From Herbidospora solisilvae (GTDB lineage: Bacteria > Actinomycetota > Actinomycetes > Streptosporangiales > Streptosporangiaceae): a DNA stretch of 64,000 nucleotides. Location of the stretch: assembly GCF_009901565.1 (NCBI RefSeq), contig NZ_WXEW01000002.1, forward strand, positions 124,001 through 188,000, written 5' to 3'. This document shows positions 40,971 through 51,200 of the stretch, piece after piece (position 1 is the first letter of the stretch; each line of letters opens with the position of its first letter). The notes below the pieces were generated by a model that ran no database searches, had not been told where the DNA came from, and saw only the letters and a program-made list of their open reading frames with translations. A program made the position numbers and the translations under genes.

Positions 40971-41014
40971 TGACGGGGTGGCGACCGTGTTCAGGCACGG
41001 CCGGCACCCCGTCA
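40971..41014 (+). terminator. Two-tier hairpin after the SDR gene
   Basis: Outer stem TGACGGGGTG / CACCCCGTCA is perfect over 10 bp; inside is a second stem CCGTG / CACGG with a six-base loop. There is no T-run. Confidence 0.6.
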
Positions 41015-41075
41015 CCGTTGTGCTGTCGCGCGGCGCGCCGATTGCCGCGCGGCCCTCACGGGGTGATACGGCCGT

Positions 41076-41249
41076 TCAGGCGACCGTGGTCGGGCCACCG
41101 GTGCGGGGAAATCTGATGATCTTGGCGTCGCGGTACGCCCGCAGGTCGATGACCGTTGAATCGCCCCTGCTGTCACGGTGAGACGCCCGCCTGCGCAGAG
41201 CCGACGTGATGTCCCTGACCTTCGCGAGCGATGGCACCACCTTGAGCAT
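41076..41249 (-). CDS. Small 57-residue basic protein, unknown
   Basis: A short gene in the gap between the SDR and GH42 genes. It starts MLKVVPSLAKVRDITSALRR and ends IIRFPRTGGPTTVA before TGA. GGGGGAG is four bases before the ATG, and about 84 percent of codons end in G or C, matching neighbouring real genes. The protein has a net positive charge, no cysteine and no membrane span; the middle reads STVIDLRAYRDAK. I do not recognise a family. It is read in the same direction as GH42, whose stop codon lies 53 bases upstream of this ATG, so the two could be co-transcribed. Confidence 0.65.
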   Translation of the reverse strand: MLKVVPSLAKVRDITSALRRRASHRDSRGDSTVIDLRAYRDAKIIRFPRTGGPTTVA

Positions 41250-41302
41250 CGTTCTCCCCCGCCGTGATGGTTCCCTTACCTCTCACCATGTGTACCGGTT
41301 CG

Positions 41303-42985
41303 CTAGTAAGAACGGCGTAAAAGGCAGGTCAGGAGGCATTCATAGGCTTTATCGGTCAATCGGGTGGACAAGTACCAGGTGTTACCGAATCGTGTGAGGG
41401 CGGGGCTTCCGTCCGGGTACGTCACGACGGCCTCGGCGCCCTCCAGGGCGATCTCCTCGCTCCAGAGGGAGGCCTCCGTGCCGTCCGAGAGGGTGAGCGG
41501 TTCGGCGAGGGGGCGGTGCTCCTTGATCGTGATGCCGAACGCGGGCAGCCGGCCGCCGAGCCGCACCCGGAGGTGCTCGTCGGTGACGGCGGAGAAGAAG
41601 GACATCAGGACGGCGCCCCGACGGGCGGCCAGGTTGGCCAGGGCCGCGTCGCTGATCGGGAGCAGGCTCGGGACGATGACCAGGCGATAGGGCGAGAGGT
41701 CGTGTTCCGGGTGGACGAAGGCGACGTGGTGCCCGGCCCGGTGGAGCAGCCGGTGCGGCTGCTTGACCGCTTCGAGGTAGTCGAGGTCCCGGGAGGGCAG
41801 GCCCCGGTTCTGGAGCGCCCACCACGCCTCGTCGTCCCACACGACGGAGACCTCCGGCCGGGGCGCCGGACGAGGCGGCAGGGCGGCGAGGGTCTCTCCC
41901 AGGGCGGCGATCTCCCGGAAGGTGCGGGTGTCCGGGCCCGCGTGGGGGACCATGCCGTGGTACCACTGCTCGGCACCGCCCCGGGAGGCGCGCCACTGGA
42001 AGAACATCGCGCCGATCGAGCCGCGTTCGACGTGGATGAGGGTGGTCCGGGCGAGGTCGCCCGGTGGGCGGGGGAGGGTGCGTCTCGGGGTGTACTCGAC
42101 TCCCGCCGCCTGTTCCATCAGGATCCACGGCTTCCCGCCCGCCCACGACCGGGCCAGGTCGGCCACGAAGGCCGACTCCTCGGCCAGGTCGCCCGTCGGG
42201 TAGTCGTCGACGGCCACCAGATCGACCTCCCGGGCCCACTTCCAGTGGTCGACCGGCACCCACGAGCCGAAGGCGAAGTTCGTGGTGACCGGCCTGCCCG
42301 TCGGGCGCAGGAGGTCGCGCTGCTCGGTGAAGTGGGCGAGCATCTCGTCGGAGAGGAACCGGCGGAAGTCGAGCGCCTGCGACGGGTTCGGCAACCACTG
42401 GGTCGCCCGGGGCGGCTGGATCTCCTCCCAGTCGGAGTAGCCCTGCGACCAGAACGCCGTGGTCCAGCGCTCGTTCAGGGTGGCCAGGTCGCCGTGGCGG
42501 GCGCGCAGCCACCTGCGGAAGGCCCCGGCCACGTGGTCGCAGTGGCACCAGGTGCCGTACTCGTTGTGGACGTGCCACATCGCCAGCGCCGGGTGCCCGC
42601 CGTAGCGCTCGGCCAGCACCGACGCCAGTTCGCGGGAGGCGTCCCGGTACGCCGGCGCGCTCACGCAGTAGGTGTCCCGGCTGCCGTGGGTGAGCCGGGC
42701 GCCGTCGGCGGTGACCGTCAGCGTGTCGGGATGGAGCCGGCCGAACCAGGGGGGCGGCGAGGCGGTCGGCGTGGCGAGGTTCACCTGGATCCCGTTGTCG
42801 TGCAGCAGGTCGAGGACGCGGTCGAGCCAGCCGAACTCCCACCGGCCCGGCGCGGGCCGCAGGCTGCTCCACGAGAAGACGCCGAGCGTGACGAGGTTGA
42901 CGCGGGCCCGCCGCATGAGGGCGACGTCGTCGTGCCAGACGTGTTCGGGCCACTGCTCGGGGTTGTAGTCGCCGCCGTAGTACAT
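41303..42985 (-). CDS. GH42 beta-galactosidase, apparently missing its C-terminal domain
   Basis: A 560-residue glycoside hydrolase family 42 enzyme that hydrolyses beta-galactosides. The (beta/alpha)8 domain starts MYYGGDYNPEQWPEHVWHDD; the acid/base Glu is residue 142 in MWHVHNEYG and the nucleophile Glu residue 291 in PWILMEQAAG. The trimerisation domain follows (VVWDDEAWWALQN, FVHPEHDLSPYRLVIVP). Usual family length is about 650-690 residues; this one stops soon after GNTWYLSTRL, the entry of the C-terminal beta-domain, with an AT-richer last dozen codons. GGGAG is close before the ATG. No signal peptide. It diverges from the GH31 gene, and both probably handle plant or host oligosaccharides. 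Confidence 0.88.
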   Translation of the reverse strand: MYYGGDYNPEQWPEHVWHDDVALMRRARVNLVTLGVFSWSSLRPAPGRWEFGWLDRVLDLLHDNGIQVNLATPTASPPPWFGRLHPDTLTVTADGARLTHGSRDTYCVSAPAYRDASRELASVLAERYGGHPALAMWHVHNEYGTWCHCDHVAGAFRRWLRARHGDLATLNERWTTAFWSQGYSDWEEIQPPRATQWLPNPSQALDFRRFLSDEMLAHFTEQRDLLRPTGRPVTTNFAFGSWVPVDHWKWAREVDLVAVDDYPTGDLAEESAFVADLARSWAGGKPWILMEQAAGVEYTPRRTLPRPPGDLARTTLIHVERGSIGAMFFQWRASRGGAEQWYHGMVPHAGPDTRTFREIAALGETLAALPPRPAPRPEVSVVWDDEAWWALQNRGLPSRDLDYLEAVKQPHRLLHRAGHHVAFVHPEHDLSPYRLVIVPSLLPISDAALANLAARRGAVLMSFFSAVTDEHLRVRLGGRLPAFGITIKEHRPLAEPLTLSDGTEASLWSEEIALEGAEAVVTYPDGSPALTRFGNTWYLSTRLTDKAYECLLTCLLRRSY

Positions 42986-43067
42986 CGTCTCCCGCTCTCG
43001 TTGACGTTTGTTGGGATGGACGGCAAACTAATTATCATACTGGCCGCCATACCGTTGGAGTGCAGCG

Positions 43068-45347
43068 ATGCCCTATCGCCCCCCGTTGATCGCGCGCGAG
43101 TACTTCGTCGCCGACCCGCCCGAGCTGCCCGTGCGGCAGCACGGCGAAGGCGGGATCGCGACGCTGGCGCGGGCCGAGGTGGTGGCCGCCGACGGGTGTG
43201 GCGTCACCCTGAAGGGGGTGACCTCGACCGACGAGTCGCTCGTCGTCCAGGTGAGCGCGGCGGGCGAGGGGATGATCCGGGTCAAGCTCAGCGAGCAGGC
43301 CGACGCCCGCACGCGGTCGGCGCGGGCCCTGCGGCTGACCCGGCCGGTGCGGTGGTCGGCCCGGGTGTCCGTCGACGACGAGACCGTCGTGGTGGACGCG
43401 GGGGCCGTACGGGCGGAGATCCGCCTGAACCCCTGGAACCTGCGCTTCACCGACCCGACCGGGCGGGTGCTCACCGAACAGGACCCCGGCCGTCCCGACA
43501 TCTCCGGGCGGCTCCGGACGCTGCCCTTCGGCCGCTCCCAGAGCGACGGGGTCACCGTCGCCTACCACGAGACGTTCCTCGCCCCGGCCGACGAGGCGTT
43601 CGGCGGGTTCGGGGAGTCGTTCACGCCGCTCGACAAACGCGGGCAACGGCCGCTGATGTGGAACTTCGACGCGTTCGGGGCCGAATCGCAGCGGGCGTAC
43701 AAGAACGTGCCCTTCTACCTGTCCAGCCGGGGATACGGGATCGTCGTCGACAGCGGCATGCCGGTCGAGTTCGACATGTGCCAGTCGACCCACAGCGACG
43801 TGCAGATCGTGGTGCCCGACGATCTGATCGACTACTACGTGCTGGGCGGGCCCGAGCCCGCCGACGTGCTGCGGCGGCTGCGCGCGCTGACCGGGCCGGC
43901 GGTGCTGCCGCCCAAGTGGGCCTTCGGGGCGTGGATCTCCTCGGGGTTCTTCCGCGACAGCCAGGAGCGGGTGCTGGCGCGGGCACGGAAGATCCGGGAG
44001 CGCGGCATCCCGTGTGACGTGCTGCACCTCGACACGTTCTGGCAGATCGACGGGCACTGGTCGGACCTGCGGTGGGACCGGCAGGCCTTCCCCGATCCGG
44101 AGGGCATGCTGGCGGAGCTCGCGGAGCAGGGCTTCAAGGTCTGCCTGTGGATGAACCCGTACATCTCCCACCTGAGCCCGGCCTTCGAGGAGGCGGCGAG
44201 CAGCGGGTACCTGCTGCTCACCCGCGACGGCGAGCCCTACGTGGCCGACGCCTGGCACGGCTCCTACCCGGCCTGCGGCATCGTCGACTTCACCAACCCC
44301 GCCGCCCGCACCTGGTTCCGCGGGCTCCTCAAGGGCCTGCTGGAGCAGGGCGTGCAGGTGTTCAAGACCGACTTCGCCGAAGGCGTGCCCGCCAGGGCGG
44401 TCGCCTACAACGGGATGACCGGGACCGAACTGCACAACGTCTACTCCCTGCTGTTCAACGACCTGGTCGCCGAGGTGACCCGCGAGGTCGCCGGGCACGG
44501 CCTGGTCTGGGCGCGGTCGTCCTACCTGGGCGGGCAGCGCCATCCGGCGCAGTGGAGCGGCGACGTCGACGCGACCTACCCGGCGATGGGCAGCACCATC
44601 CGGGGCGGCCTGTCCCACGGACTGTCCGGCATCCCCTTCTGGAGCCACGACGCCGGGGGTTTCACCGGCACGCCCACACCCGATCTCTTCGTCCGATGGG
44701 CGCAGTTCGGCGCGTTGTCGCCGCTGGTGCGCTTCCACGGCACCACCAGCCGCGAGCCGTGGGAGTTCCCGGAGCACGCCGAACGCGGCGCGGTCGAGGC
44801 GCTGCGGCTGCGCTACCGGCTGATGCCCTACCTCTACTCGACGGCCGTCGAGGCGGCCGAGACCGGGCTGCCGATCATGCGCGCCCTGTGCGTCGACCGG
44901 CCCGGCGACCCCGTGAGCTGGCAGGCCGACCTCCAGTACCTCCTGGGCCCCGACCTCCTCGTCGCCCCGATGACCTCGGCCGACGGCACCCGCGACGTCT
45001 ACCTCCCGGCCGGGACCTGGGTCGACCACTGGACCGGCGAGCACCACGCGGGCGGGCGCTACGTCCGGGTCTGCCCGCCGCTCGACCGCATCCCGCTCTA
45101 CGGACGCCTCGGCGCCCTGATCCCCACCACGACCCCCGGCCCGACCGTGACCGAGACGCCGGAGATCTCCCTTCTCGTGTACGGCCTCCCCGACGGCGAG
45201 AGCCGGACCGTGGTGCGCGACGACGACGGGGAGACGGTCGTGACGGCCGTACACGAGGAAGGCCGGCTGGTCGTGCGGGCGGCCGGGCCGAAGACCGTCG
45301 CCGGGGTGGAGATCGTGGGCGGTACGGCGGAGATCGTCGTGGAGTAG
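43068..45347 (+). CDS. GH31 alpha-xylosidase (YicI-like)
   Basis: A 759-residue cytoplasmic glycoside hydrolase family 31 enzyme. The nucleophile is Asp435 in FKTDFAEGVP and the acid/base Asp499 in WSGDVDATYP; both match alpha-xylosidase YicI, where the nucleophile context is KTDFGERIP. Other features are FGGFGESFTPLDKRGQ in the N-terminal sandwich, WISSGFFRDS and GLSGIPFWSHDAGGF. It would release xylose from alpha-xylosides such as xyloglucan fragments. GGAG lies eight bases before the ATG. The divergent promoter shared with GH42 holds TTGGGA (43011) and TATCAT (43033), 16 bases apart. Confidence 0.9.
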   Translation: MPYRPPLIAREYFVADPPELPVRQHGEGGIATLARAEVVAADGCGVTLKGVTSTDESLVVQVSAAGEGMIRVKLSEQADARTRSARALRLTRPVRWSARVSVDDETVVVDAGAVRAEIRLNPWNLRFTDPTGRVLTEQDPGRPDISGRLRTLPFGRSQSDGVTVAYHETFLAPADEAFGGFGESFTPLDKRGQRPLMWNFDAFGAESQRAYKNVPFYLSSRGYGIVVDSGMPVEFDMCQSTHSDVQIVVPDDLIDYYVLGGPEPADVLRRLRALTGPAVLPPKWAFGAWISSGFFRDSQERVLARARKIRERGIPCDVLHLDTFWQIDGHWSDLRWDRQAFPDPEGMLAELAEQGFKVCLWMNPYISHLSPAFEEAASSGYLLLTRDGEPYVADAWHGSYPACGIVDFTNPAARTWFRGLLKGLLEQGVQVFKTDFAEGVPARAVAYNGMTGTELHNVYSLLFNDLVAEVTREVAGHGLVWARSSYLGGQRHPAQWSGDVDATYPAMGSTIRGGLSHGLSGIPFWSHDAGGFTGTPTPDLFVRWAQFGALSPLVRFHGTTSREPWEFPEHAERGAVEALRLRYRLMPYLYSTAVEAAETGLPIMRALCVDRPGDPVSWQADLQYLLGPDLLVAPMTSADGTRDVYLPAGTWVDHWTGEHHAGGRYVRVCPPLDRIPLYGRLGALIPTTTPGPTVTETPEISLLVYGLPDGESRTVVRDDDGETVVTAVHEEGRLVVRAAGPKTVAGVEIVGGTAEIVVE

Positions 45348-45436
45348 GGCCTGGCGGGCGTCCTGATATGCCAGGATGTGGCTGCCATGCGGGACCGGGG
45401 TTGACGAATGGTCAAATCGGGCCGGTTGGGTTTCGC

Positions 45437-45442
45437 TATTCT
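45437..45442 (+). promoter_or_regulatory. -10 element for a leaderless mRNA (kinase operon)
   Basis: TATTCT ends six bases before the ATG at 45449. No Shine-Dalgarno precedes that start; no -35 at the normal distance. Confidence 0.55.
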
Positions 45443-45448
45443 CCCGGT

Positions 45449-46942
45449 ATGGCCGAATCGATCGGGGAACGACTGGCCTCCCGGTACCTCCTGCTCCGTC
45501 CCCTCGGCTCCGGTGGCATGGGCACCGTCTGGCTCGCCCGTGACGAGATGCTCGACCGCGAGGTCGCCGTCAAGGAACTGCGGGTGCCCGACGGGATGGG
45601 GGAGCGGGAGCGGGCGGAGCTCGTCACCCGGGTGATGCGCGAGGCCGAGGTGACCGCACGGTTGCGGCACCCGGCCGTCGTCAGCGTGCACGACGTCCTG
45701 GTCGAGGACGGCCGTCCCTGGATCGTCATGGAGCGCCTCAACGGGCGCCCGCTCTCCGCCGAGATCTCCGCCCACGGCGGGCTCCAGCCGGGCGCGGTGG
45801 CCGAGATCGGCGCCCGCATGGTCGACGCGCTGTCGGCTGCGCACGCCCACGGCGTGCAGCACCGCGACGTCAAGCCCGGCAACGTGTTCCTCACCGTCGA
45901 CGGACGGGTGGTGCTGACCGACTTCGGCATCGCCCGGCAGGCCGACACGACCAACCTGACCGGCGACGGGATGCTGATCGGCTCCCCGGGCTTCATCGCG
46001 CCGGAACGGCTCGAAGGCCACTCCGGCGGGCCGGCCTCCGACCTGTGGTCACTTGGGGCGACCCTGTACACCGCGCTGGAGGGCGTGCCGCCGTACCGGG
46101 GAAGCCATGTGCAGGTCATCCAGGCGACGCTCACCGCGCCGGTGCCCGCGCCGAGGGTCGGCGGGCCGCTCGGCACGCTGATCACCTGGCTGATGGCGCG
46201 CGATCCGGCCGACCGGCCCGACGCCGCGACCGCCGGGCGGCTGTTCCAGGAGATCGTCCGGGGCGGGAACCCCCAGATCGCGCCGGCCGGCCGGAAGAGG
46301 AACGGCCTGTGGGTCGCGGTGGCGGCCGGGGCCGCCGCCGTCGTCGCGGCGGCCGTGGTGCTCATCGCGCCGTGGGAGTCCGGCGGCGCGGGCACCCCGG
46401 CGGGGCGGCGCCCGCCCGCCCCCGTCTTCGCGCGGGACGTCGACTTATGCAGGGTCGTCTCCGCCGGCCAGGTCAAGGCGCTGCTCGGCCAGAACGCCCG
46501 GCCGACGGAGATCGAGGGCGGCTGCCAGTGGACGGTCGAGGGCACCGGCCTGCGCCTCGAACCCACCACCGACTCCGACACCCCCGACTGGTGGGACCTG
46601 GACCTCGACGCGGCCCGCTCCCTCTACGGCGGCATCAAGCGCCACGTCGCCAACCAGCCGCGTGACTCCTCCCTCATCTGGTACGAGATCGGCACCAAAC
46701 GCCGCATCCCCACCGTCATCTCGGCGATCCGCCCGCTCACCGGCGTCGGCGAGGAGGCGTTCACCTGGGACGTCACCTCCGACGAGGGCCGCATCATCGC
46801 CGTCGACGTCTACTTCCGCGTCGGCGACTTCGTCGGCCGCGTCGAGTACGCCGACCTGGGCGACCGCACCGCCGACCAGATCCGCTCGGGCGCCGAGTCC
46901 GCCGCCCGCGCCGCGGCCGACACGCTGTGGGGTCACGCGTGA
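45449..46942 (+). CDS. Membrane Ser/Thr protein kinase with extracellular domain
   Basis: A 497-residue Hanks-type kinase. The kinase domain (residues about 12-275) is complete: glycine loop PLGSGGMGTVWLA, Lys42 in VAVKEL, catalytic HRDVKPGN, DFGIAR and APERLEG. A membrane span lies at about 290-311 (WVAVAAGAAAVVAAAVVLIA). The extracellular part begins DVDLCRVVSAGQVKALLG and includes GGCQW; two cysteines flank a segment with a DUF3558-like pattern (C...LLG...GCxW). It should phosphorylate itself and partners in response to a cell-envelope signal. First gene of an operon; its TGA overlaps the next start (GTGA). Probably leaderless. Confidence 0.9.
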   Translation: MAESIGERLASRYLLLRPLGSGGMGTVWLARDEMLDREVAVKELRVPDGMGERERAELVTRVMREAEVTARLRHPAVVSVHDVLVEDGRPWIVMERLNGRPLSAEISAHGGLQPGAVAEIGARMVDALSAAHAHGVQHRDVKPGNVFLTVDGRVVLTDFGIARQADTTNLTGDGMLIGSPGFIAPERLEGHSGGPASDLWSLGATLYTALEGVPPYRGSHVQVIQATLTAPVPAPRVGGPLGTLITWLMARDPADRPDAATAGRLFQEIVRGGNPQIAPAGRKRNGLWVAVAAGAAAVVAAAVVLIAPWESGGAGTPAGRRPPAPVFARDVDLCRVVSAGQVKALLGQNARPTEIEGGCQWTVEGTGLRLEPTTDSDTPDWWDLDLDAARSLYGGIKRHVANQPRDSSLIWYEIGTKRRIPTVISAIRPLTGVGEEAFTWDVTSDEGRIIAVDVYFRVGDFVGRVEYADLGDRTADQIRSGAESAARAAADTLWGHA

Positions 46943-48210
46943 CCCTGCTGGCCGGCCGCTACCGGCTCGCCGAACCCCTCGGGAAGGGCGGCGCGGGCAC
47001 CGTCTGGCGTGCCCACGACGAGCTGCTGCGGCGCGAGGTCGCGGTCAAGCAGATGCGCACGCCCAGCGACCTCGGGCCCGGTGAGCTGGCCGAATACACC
47101 TCCCGGGCGATCGGGGAGGCACGGGCGGCCGGGCGGCTCAACCACCCGTCGATCGTCAAGATCCACGACGTGGTGCCCCATGAGGGCGCGCCCTGGATCG
47201 TGATGGACCTCGTGCCGGGCACCTCCCTCGACAAGCTGCTGCCGCTGCCGAGCGCCCGGGTCGCCGAGATCGGCCTGGCGATCCTCGACGCCCTCGAACT
47301 CGCGCACGCCCACGGCATCCTGCACCGGGACGTGAAACCGGCCAACGTGCTGGTCGGCGACGACGGCCGGGCCATGCTGGCCGACTTCGGCATCGCCGCC
47401 CCCTTCGGGGCCGACCCGGCCGACAGTTCGGGGTCGCCGGCGTACATGGCCCCCGAACGGTTCCGCGGCCTGCCCGCCGGGCCGCCGTCGGACCTGTGGT
47501 CGCTCGGCGCGACCCTCTACGCGGCCGTGGAGGGCCGGGGCCCCTTCCACCGCAACCTGCCGGCCGCCGTCGTGGCCGCCGTCGTCATGCACGACCCGCC
47601 CCCGATGACGCAGGCGACCCCCGCCCTGGCCCGCGCGGTCGGCGCGCTGCTCGCCAAGGACCCCGCCCACCGCCCTCCGGCCGCGACCACCCGCCACCTG
47701 CTGCGGGACGCCGTCGCGGCGGTGCCCCCGCGCTCGCGCCGGACCGGCCGCTGGGCGATCGGCGCCGCCCTCACGCTCGCCCTCGGCGTCGGCGGCGGCT
47801 GGGCCGCCTCCCGGTTCGCGGCCGGCCCGGACGACGTCCCGGCCCGTTTCACCGCCGCCCCCGACGCCTGCACGTCCCTGACCACCGCGCAGATCACCCG
47901 CCTGCTCGGCGTCCAGGCCAACGCCGAACCCACACCCGACGGCGGCTGCCGCTGGATCAACCGCTCCGGCGGCGCCGAGGTCGTCGTGGGCTACCGCCTG
48001 ACGACCGGGGCCGCCCCCGCCCGCCCCGACGGCGCCGAGAACCTCACCGGCGTCGCCGACGAGGCGTACGTGGCGCCCGCCGACGGCGGCGCCACCGTCT
48101 GGTTCCGGAGAAGCAACCTGTCCGCCCAGGTCACCTACAAGTCGCCCGGCGACGACACCAGGGAGCGCGCCCGCCAGGCCGCCCAGCTGGTCGCGGCCGG
48201 AATCGGCTGA
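46939..48210 (+). CDS. Membrane Ser/Thr protein kinase, paralogue of the preceding
   Basis: A 423-residue kinase. Kinase domain residues about 5-255: PLGKGGAGTVWRA, Lys37 in VAVKQM, HRDVKPAN, DFGIAAPFG and APERFRG; all catalytic residues are present. The membrane span is at about 275-293 (WAIGAALTLALGVGGGWAA). The extracellular domain begins APDACTSLTTAQITRLLG and has GGCRW, the same arrangement as the upstream kinase, so the two are duplicates. GTG overlaps the preceding stop by four bases. Followed after 15 bases by the repeat-rich protein. Confidence 0.9.
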   Translation: MTLLAGRYRLAEPLGKGGAGTVWRAHDELLRREVAVKQMRTPSDLGPGELAEYTSRAIGEARAAGRLNHPSIVKIHDVVPHEGAPWIVMDLVPGTSLDKLLPLPSARVAEIGLAILDALELAHAHGILHRDVKPANVLVGDDGRAMLADFGIAAPFGADPADSSGSPAYMAPERFRGLPAGPPSDLWSLGATLYAAVEGRGPFHRNLPAAVVAAVVMHDPPPMTQATPALARAVGALLAKDPAHRPPAATTRHLLRDAVAAVPPRSRRTGRWAIGAALTLALGVGGGWAASRFAAGPDDVPARFTAAPDACTSLTTAQITRLLGVQANAEPTPDGGCRWINRSGGAEVVVGYRLTTGAAPARPDGAENLTGVADEAYVAPADGGATVWFRRSNLSAQVTYKSPGDDTRERARQAAQLVAAGIG

Positions 48211-48225
48211 CCAAGGAGTCCCCCC

Positions 48226-51200
48226 ATGCCCGAAGACCCCCAGAAGCCCCGGAACCACCTGCGTGCGGTCCCCCCGCCCCCGGAGGACACGCCCCCAGCG
48301 GACCCGCCGGGCGAGGCCTTCGGTTCTCCTGTGCGGGATTCGCGCCCCCACGCCTACGACGAGGACGACCCGGCCACGGGCGAGATCCCCAAGACGACCG
48401 GCACGAGCCTGCCGTTCGTCCGCCGGACCGGCGAATCGGGCATCCCCGTGATCGGCGACCCGACGAGAGTCGCGTCCCGGCCCGACGGCCCCACCCCGCC
48501 CGCCGACCCGGAACCCCCGGCCGAGCAGGCTCCTCCGGCTGCCCGGAACTCCGGCCCGGACGAGTCCGACCCGTTCGGCGCGATGCTCCGTGACCTGGAC
48601 AAGCAGCCCCCTGCCGAGCCCGCGCCGGGAGCCGACGGCGCGGCGGCCGACCCGTCGAAGACCGGCGACCCCACGGACGTGGACCCCGCGACCACGCGGC
48701 TGCGCGAGAGCGCCTCAGAACTGCCGCGGCGGATCCCCAAATCGTCGACCAGGCAGTCGGCCACCCCGTCGTCGCCTCCCTCCGACCGGCCGGGCTGGTT
48801 CGACACCCCGTCCAGCCAGCCCCGCAAGCCGCCGACCCCGGAAGGGCCGCCCGGCCAGCTCCGCCCGCCCGCCCTGTTCGGCGCGCCCACCTCGGAGGGC
48901 CCGCCCGAGGGCCGCTCCGACTTCCGCGACTTCACCCGCCCGGACGCCCCCGGGCGCGGCGGGGGCCCGGTGCCCCACACCCCCTCCGACCGGCACGCCC
49001 CCGGCGCGAACGGCGTCTCCCCGATCGCCGACGGCCCCGCCCGGCGCCCGGACCAGGGCCCCGGCACTGGTCAGGGTTTCGACGCCTTCGGCGCGCACCG
49101 CCCCCCGCAGCCCCCGGCCAACCCGGGCCCGGCGTGGCCCGCGGCCGGCCCCGAGTGGCCCGGCATGCCGGAGCCCCCCGCCTTCGGCGGTCCGGGCCCG
49201 CAGTGGCCCGGCGCGGAATCCCCGTCGGGCCCCCAGCGCTCAGGCGCGGAGCCCTTCGGCGGTGCCCAGTGGCCCGGTGCCGAGCCCCCGGCCGCTCCGC
49301 AGCGGCCCGGCCCTGACCCGAAGAGCGGCCCGCAGTGGCCGGGTGCGGAGTCTCCGTCGGGCCCGCAGCGGCCGGGTTCCGCGCCGCCGAGCGGCCCGGC
49401 GTGGCCTGGCGCGGAGTCGTCGACCGGCCCGCAGTGGCCTGGCGTGGAGTCCACGTCGGGTCCGCAGCGGTTCGGTGCGGAGCCCTCAAGGGGCCCGCAG
49501 TGGCCGGGTGTGGAGTCGTCAGGCCCTCAGCGGTTCGGTGCCGAGCCCGGCGGCGGCGCGCAGCGGCCCGGTCCCGACCCTCAGGGCGGCCCCCAGTGGC
49601 CGGGCATGGAGTCGTCGACCGGTCCCCAGTGGCCGGGTGTGGAGTCGCCGTCGGGTCCCCAGATGCCCGGTCCGGAGGCCTCGGGCGGTCCGCAGTGGCC
49701 GGGGGCCGAGTCCAGGAGCGACGCCCCGTGGCCGGAGGCGGCGCCCACCGCCAAGTGGCCCGGCACGGAAGGGCAGCCGCCCGAGTCCCGTCAGGAGTCC
49801 TCGGGCCTGACGGCTCCGGGTTCGGCCTGGTCCACCCCGTCCGAGGGCACCGCGTGGCCCCCGAACACCCCCGAACCCCCGGGCCCGCACGGCCACGTCC
49901 CCCGGGGCAGCGAGCGGTGGCGCGGGCCCGCCGACGCGAACCAGCCCCCGCAGGGCCCCTGGAACCCGCAGGCCGCCCAGCCCCAGGAGGGGCCGGAGGG
50001 CACGGCGGTGCTGTTCCAGCCGCACGCCAACGGCGCCCCGAGCGGGGGCGGCGACCCCTGGCAGGCGCAGAGCGGCTGGCAGCAGAACTCCGGCCCATGG
50101 CAGGGCACCACCCAGCCGGGCTGGGCGCAGCCTCCCGGCCCGCCGACCAGGAACAAGTGGCTGTGGCCGCTGATCGCGGCCGTGGTGGTCCTGGTCGTGG
50201 CGGGCGGCACGTTCGTGTTCTTCCAGACGACCGGAGGCGAGGAGACCCCGCAGACGGCGCCGCCGCCGAAGACGGGGGCGTCTCCCGAGGCGTCGGGCGC
50301 CGCGCCCCCGGCGGCGGGCGACGACCCGAAGGGCACCGACTTCGACGTCTGCTCGATGCTCGACCCGGAGCAGACCGAGCGGCTGGTCCCGGCCGCCAAG
50401 ATCGACATGCGGATGTCCGACGAGCGCGACTCCACCCTGGTCAGCTACGTCCGGTGGACGTGCGAGTGGACCAACCGCAACATCTCGTACGGCGAGTACA
50501 ACCGCCAGCGGCAGATCACCGTCAACGTGGCCCGGTACGAGGCGATCGGCGACACCACCGCCGACAAGGCGGCCACGATCCAGTTCGACGGGGAGAAGCG
50601 CCAGTACGACTACACCGCCTCGGTCTCCAACGACGAGCGCTACTACTCCAAGCCCCAGGTGTTCACCGGCATCGGCGAGGCCGCCGTCGCCCAGTACCAG
50701 TGGACCCGCGAGGACGACTACCGCTACGCCTTCGGCACCGGCATGGGCCGGGTCGGCAACATCACCTTCGACGTCAAGTACGAGGCCAGCCAGCAGCACA
50801 AGGAAGCCGACGTCCTCACGAACGACACCAAGCAGTCGATCACCGAGGAGAACGCGATCCGCGAGGTCAAGGCGCTGCTGACCCAGCTCGCCCAGTCGGC
50901 CGAGGCCTGGTACGCCAAGAAGCCGCTGCCGTTCGCCGGCAAGGCCCGGCCGACCCCCACCCCGACGCCGAGCCCGTCGCCGGTCAAGATCGCCCTGCCG
51001 CCGAACTGCGTGACGATGAACCCGGTGGCCGCGAGGCTGGTCCCGAAGACCGAGGGCCTGGCGCAGCAGCTCACGGAGGGCAAGGCGAAGCTGACCGAGT
51101 GTCAGTGGTGGAACGACGCCATGCCGGTCGAGGGCGGCAAGGTCCGCTGGCGGAACCTGCGGATCGGCATCCGGGAGTTCCCGAACGCCGAGATGGCCCG

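Noticed and set aside
40963-41302. Rightward short frames in the SDR-GH42 gap
   Set aside because: No ribosome sites and poor codon bias; only the minus-strand 57-codon frame looks coding.
43006-43028. TTTG...CAAA as a LacI-type operator between GH42 and GH31
   Set aside because: Arms are only four to five bases and the spacing is irregular; chance is likely.
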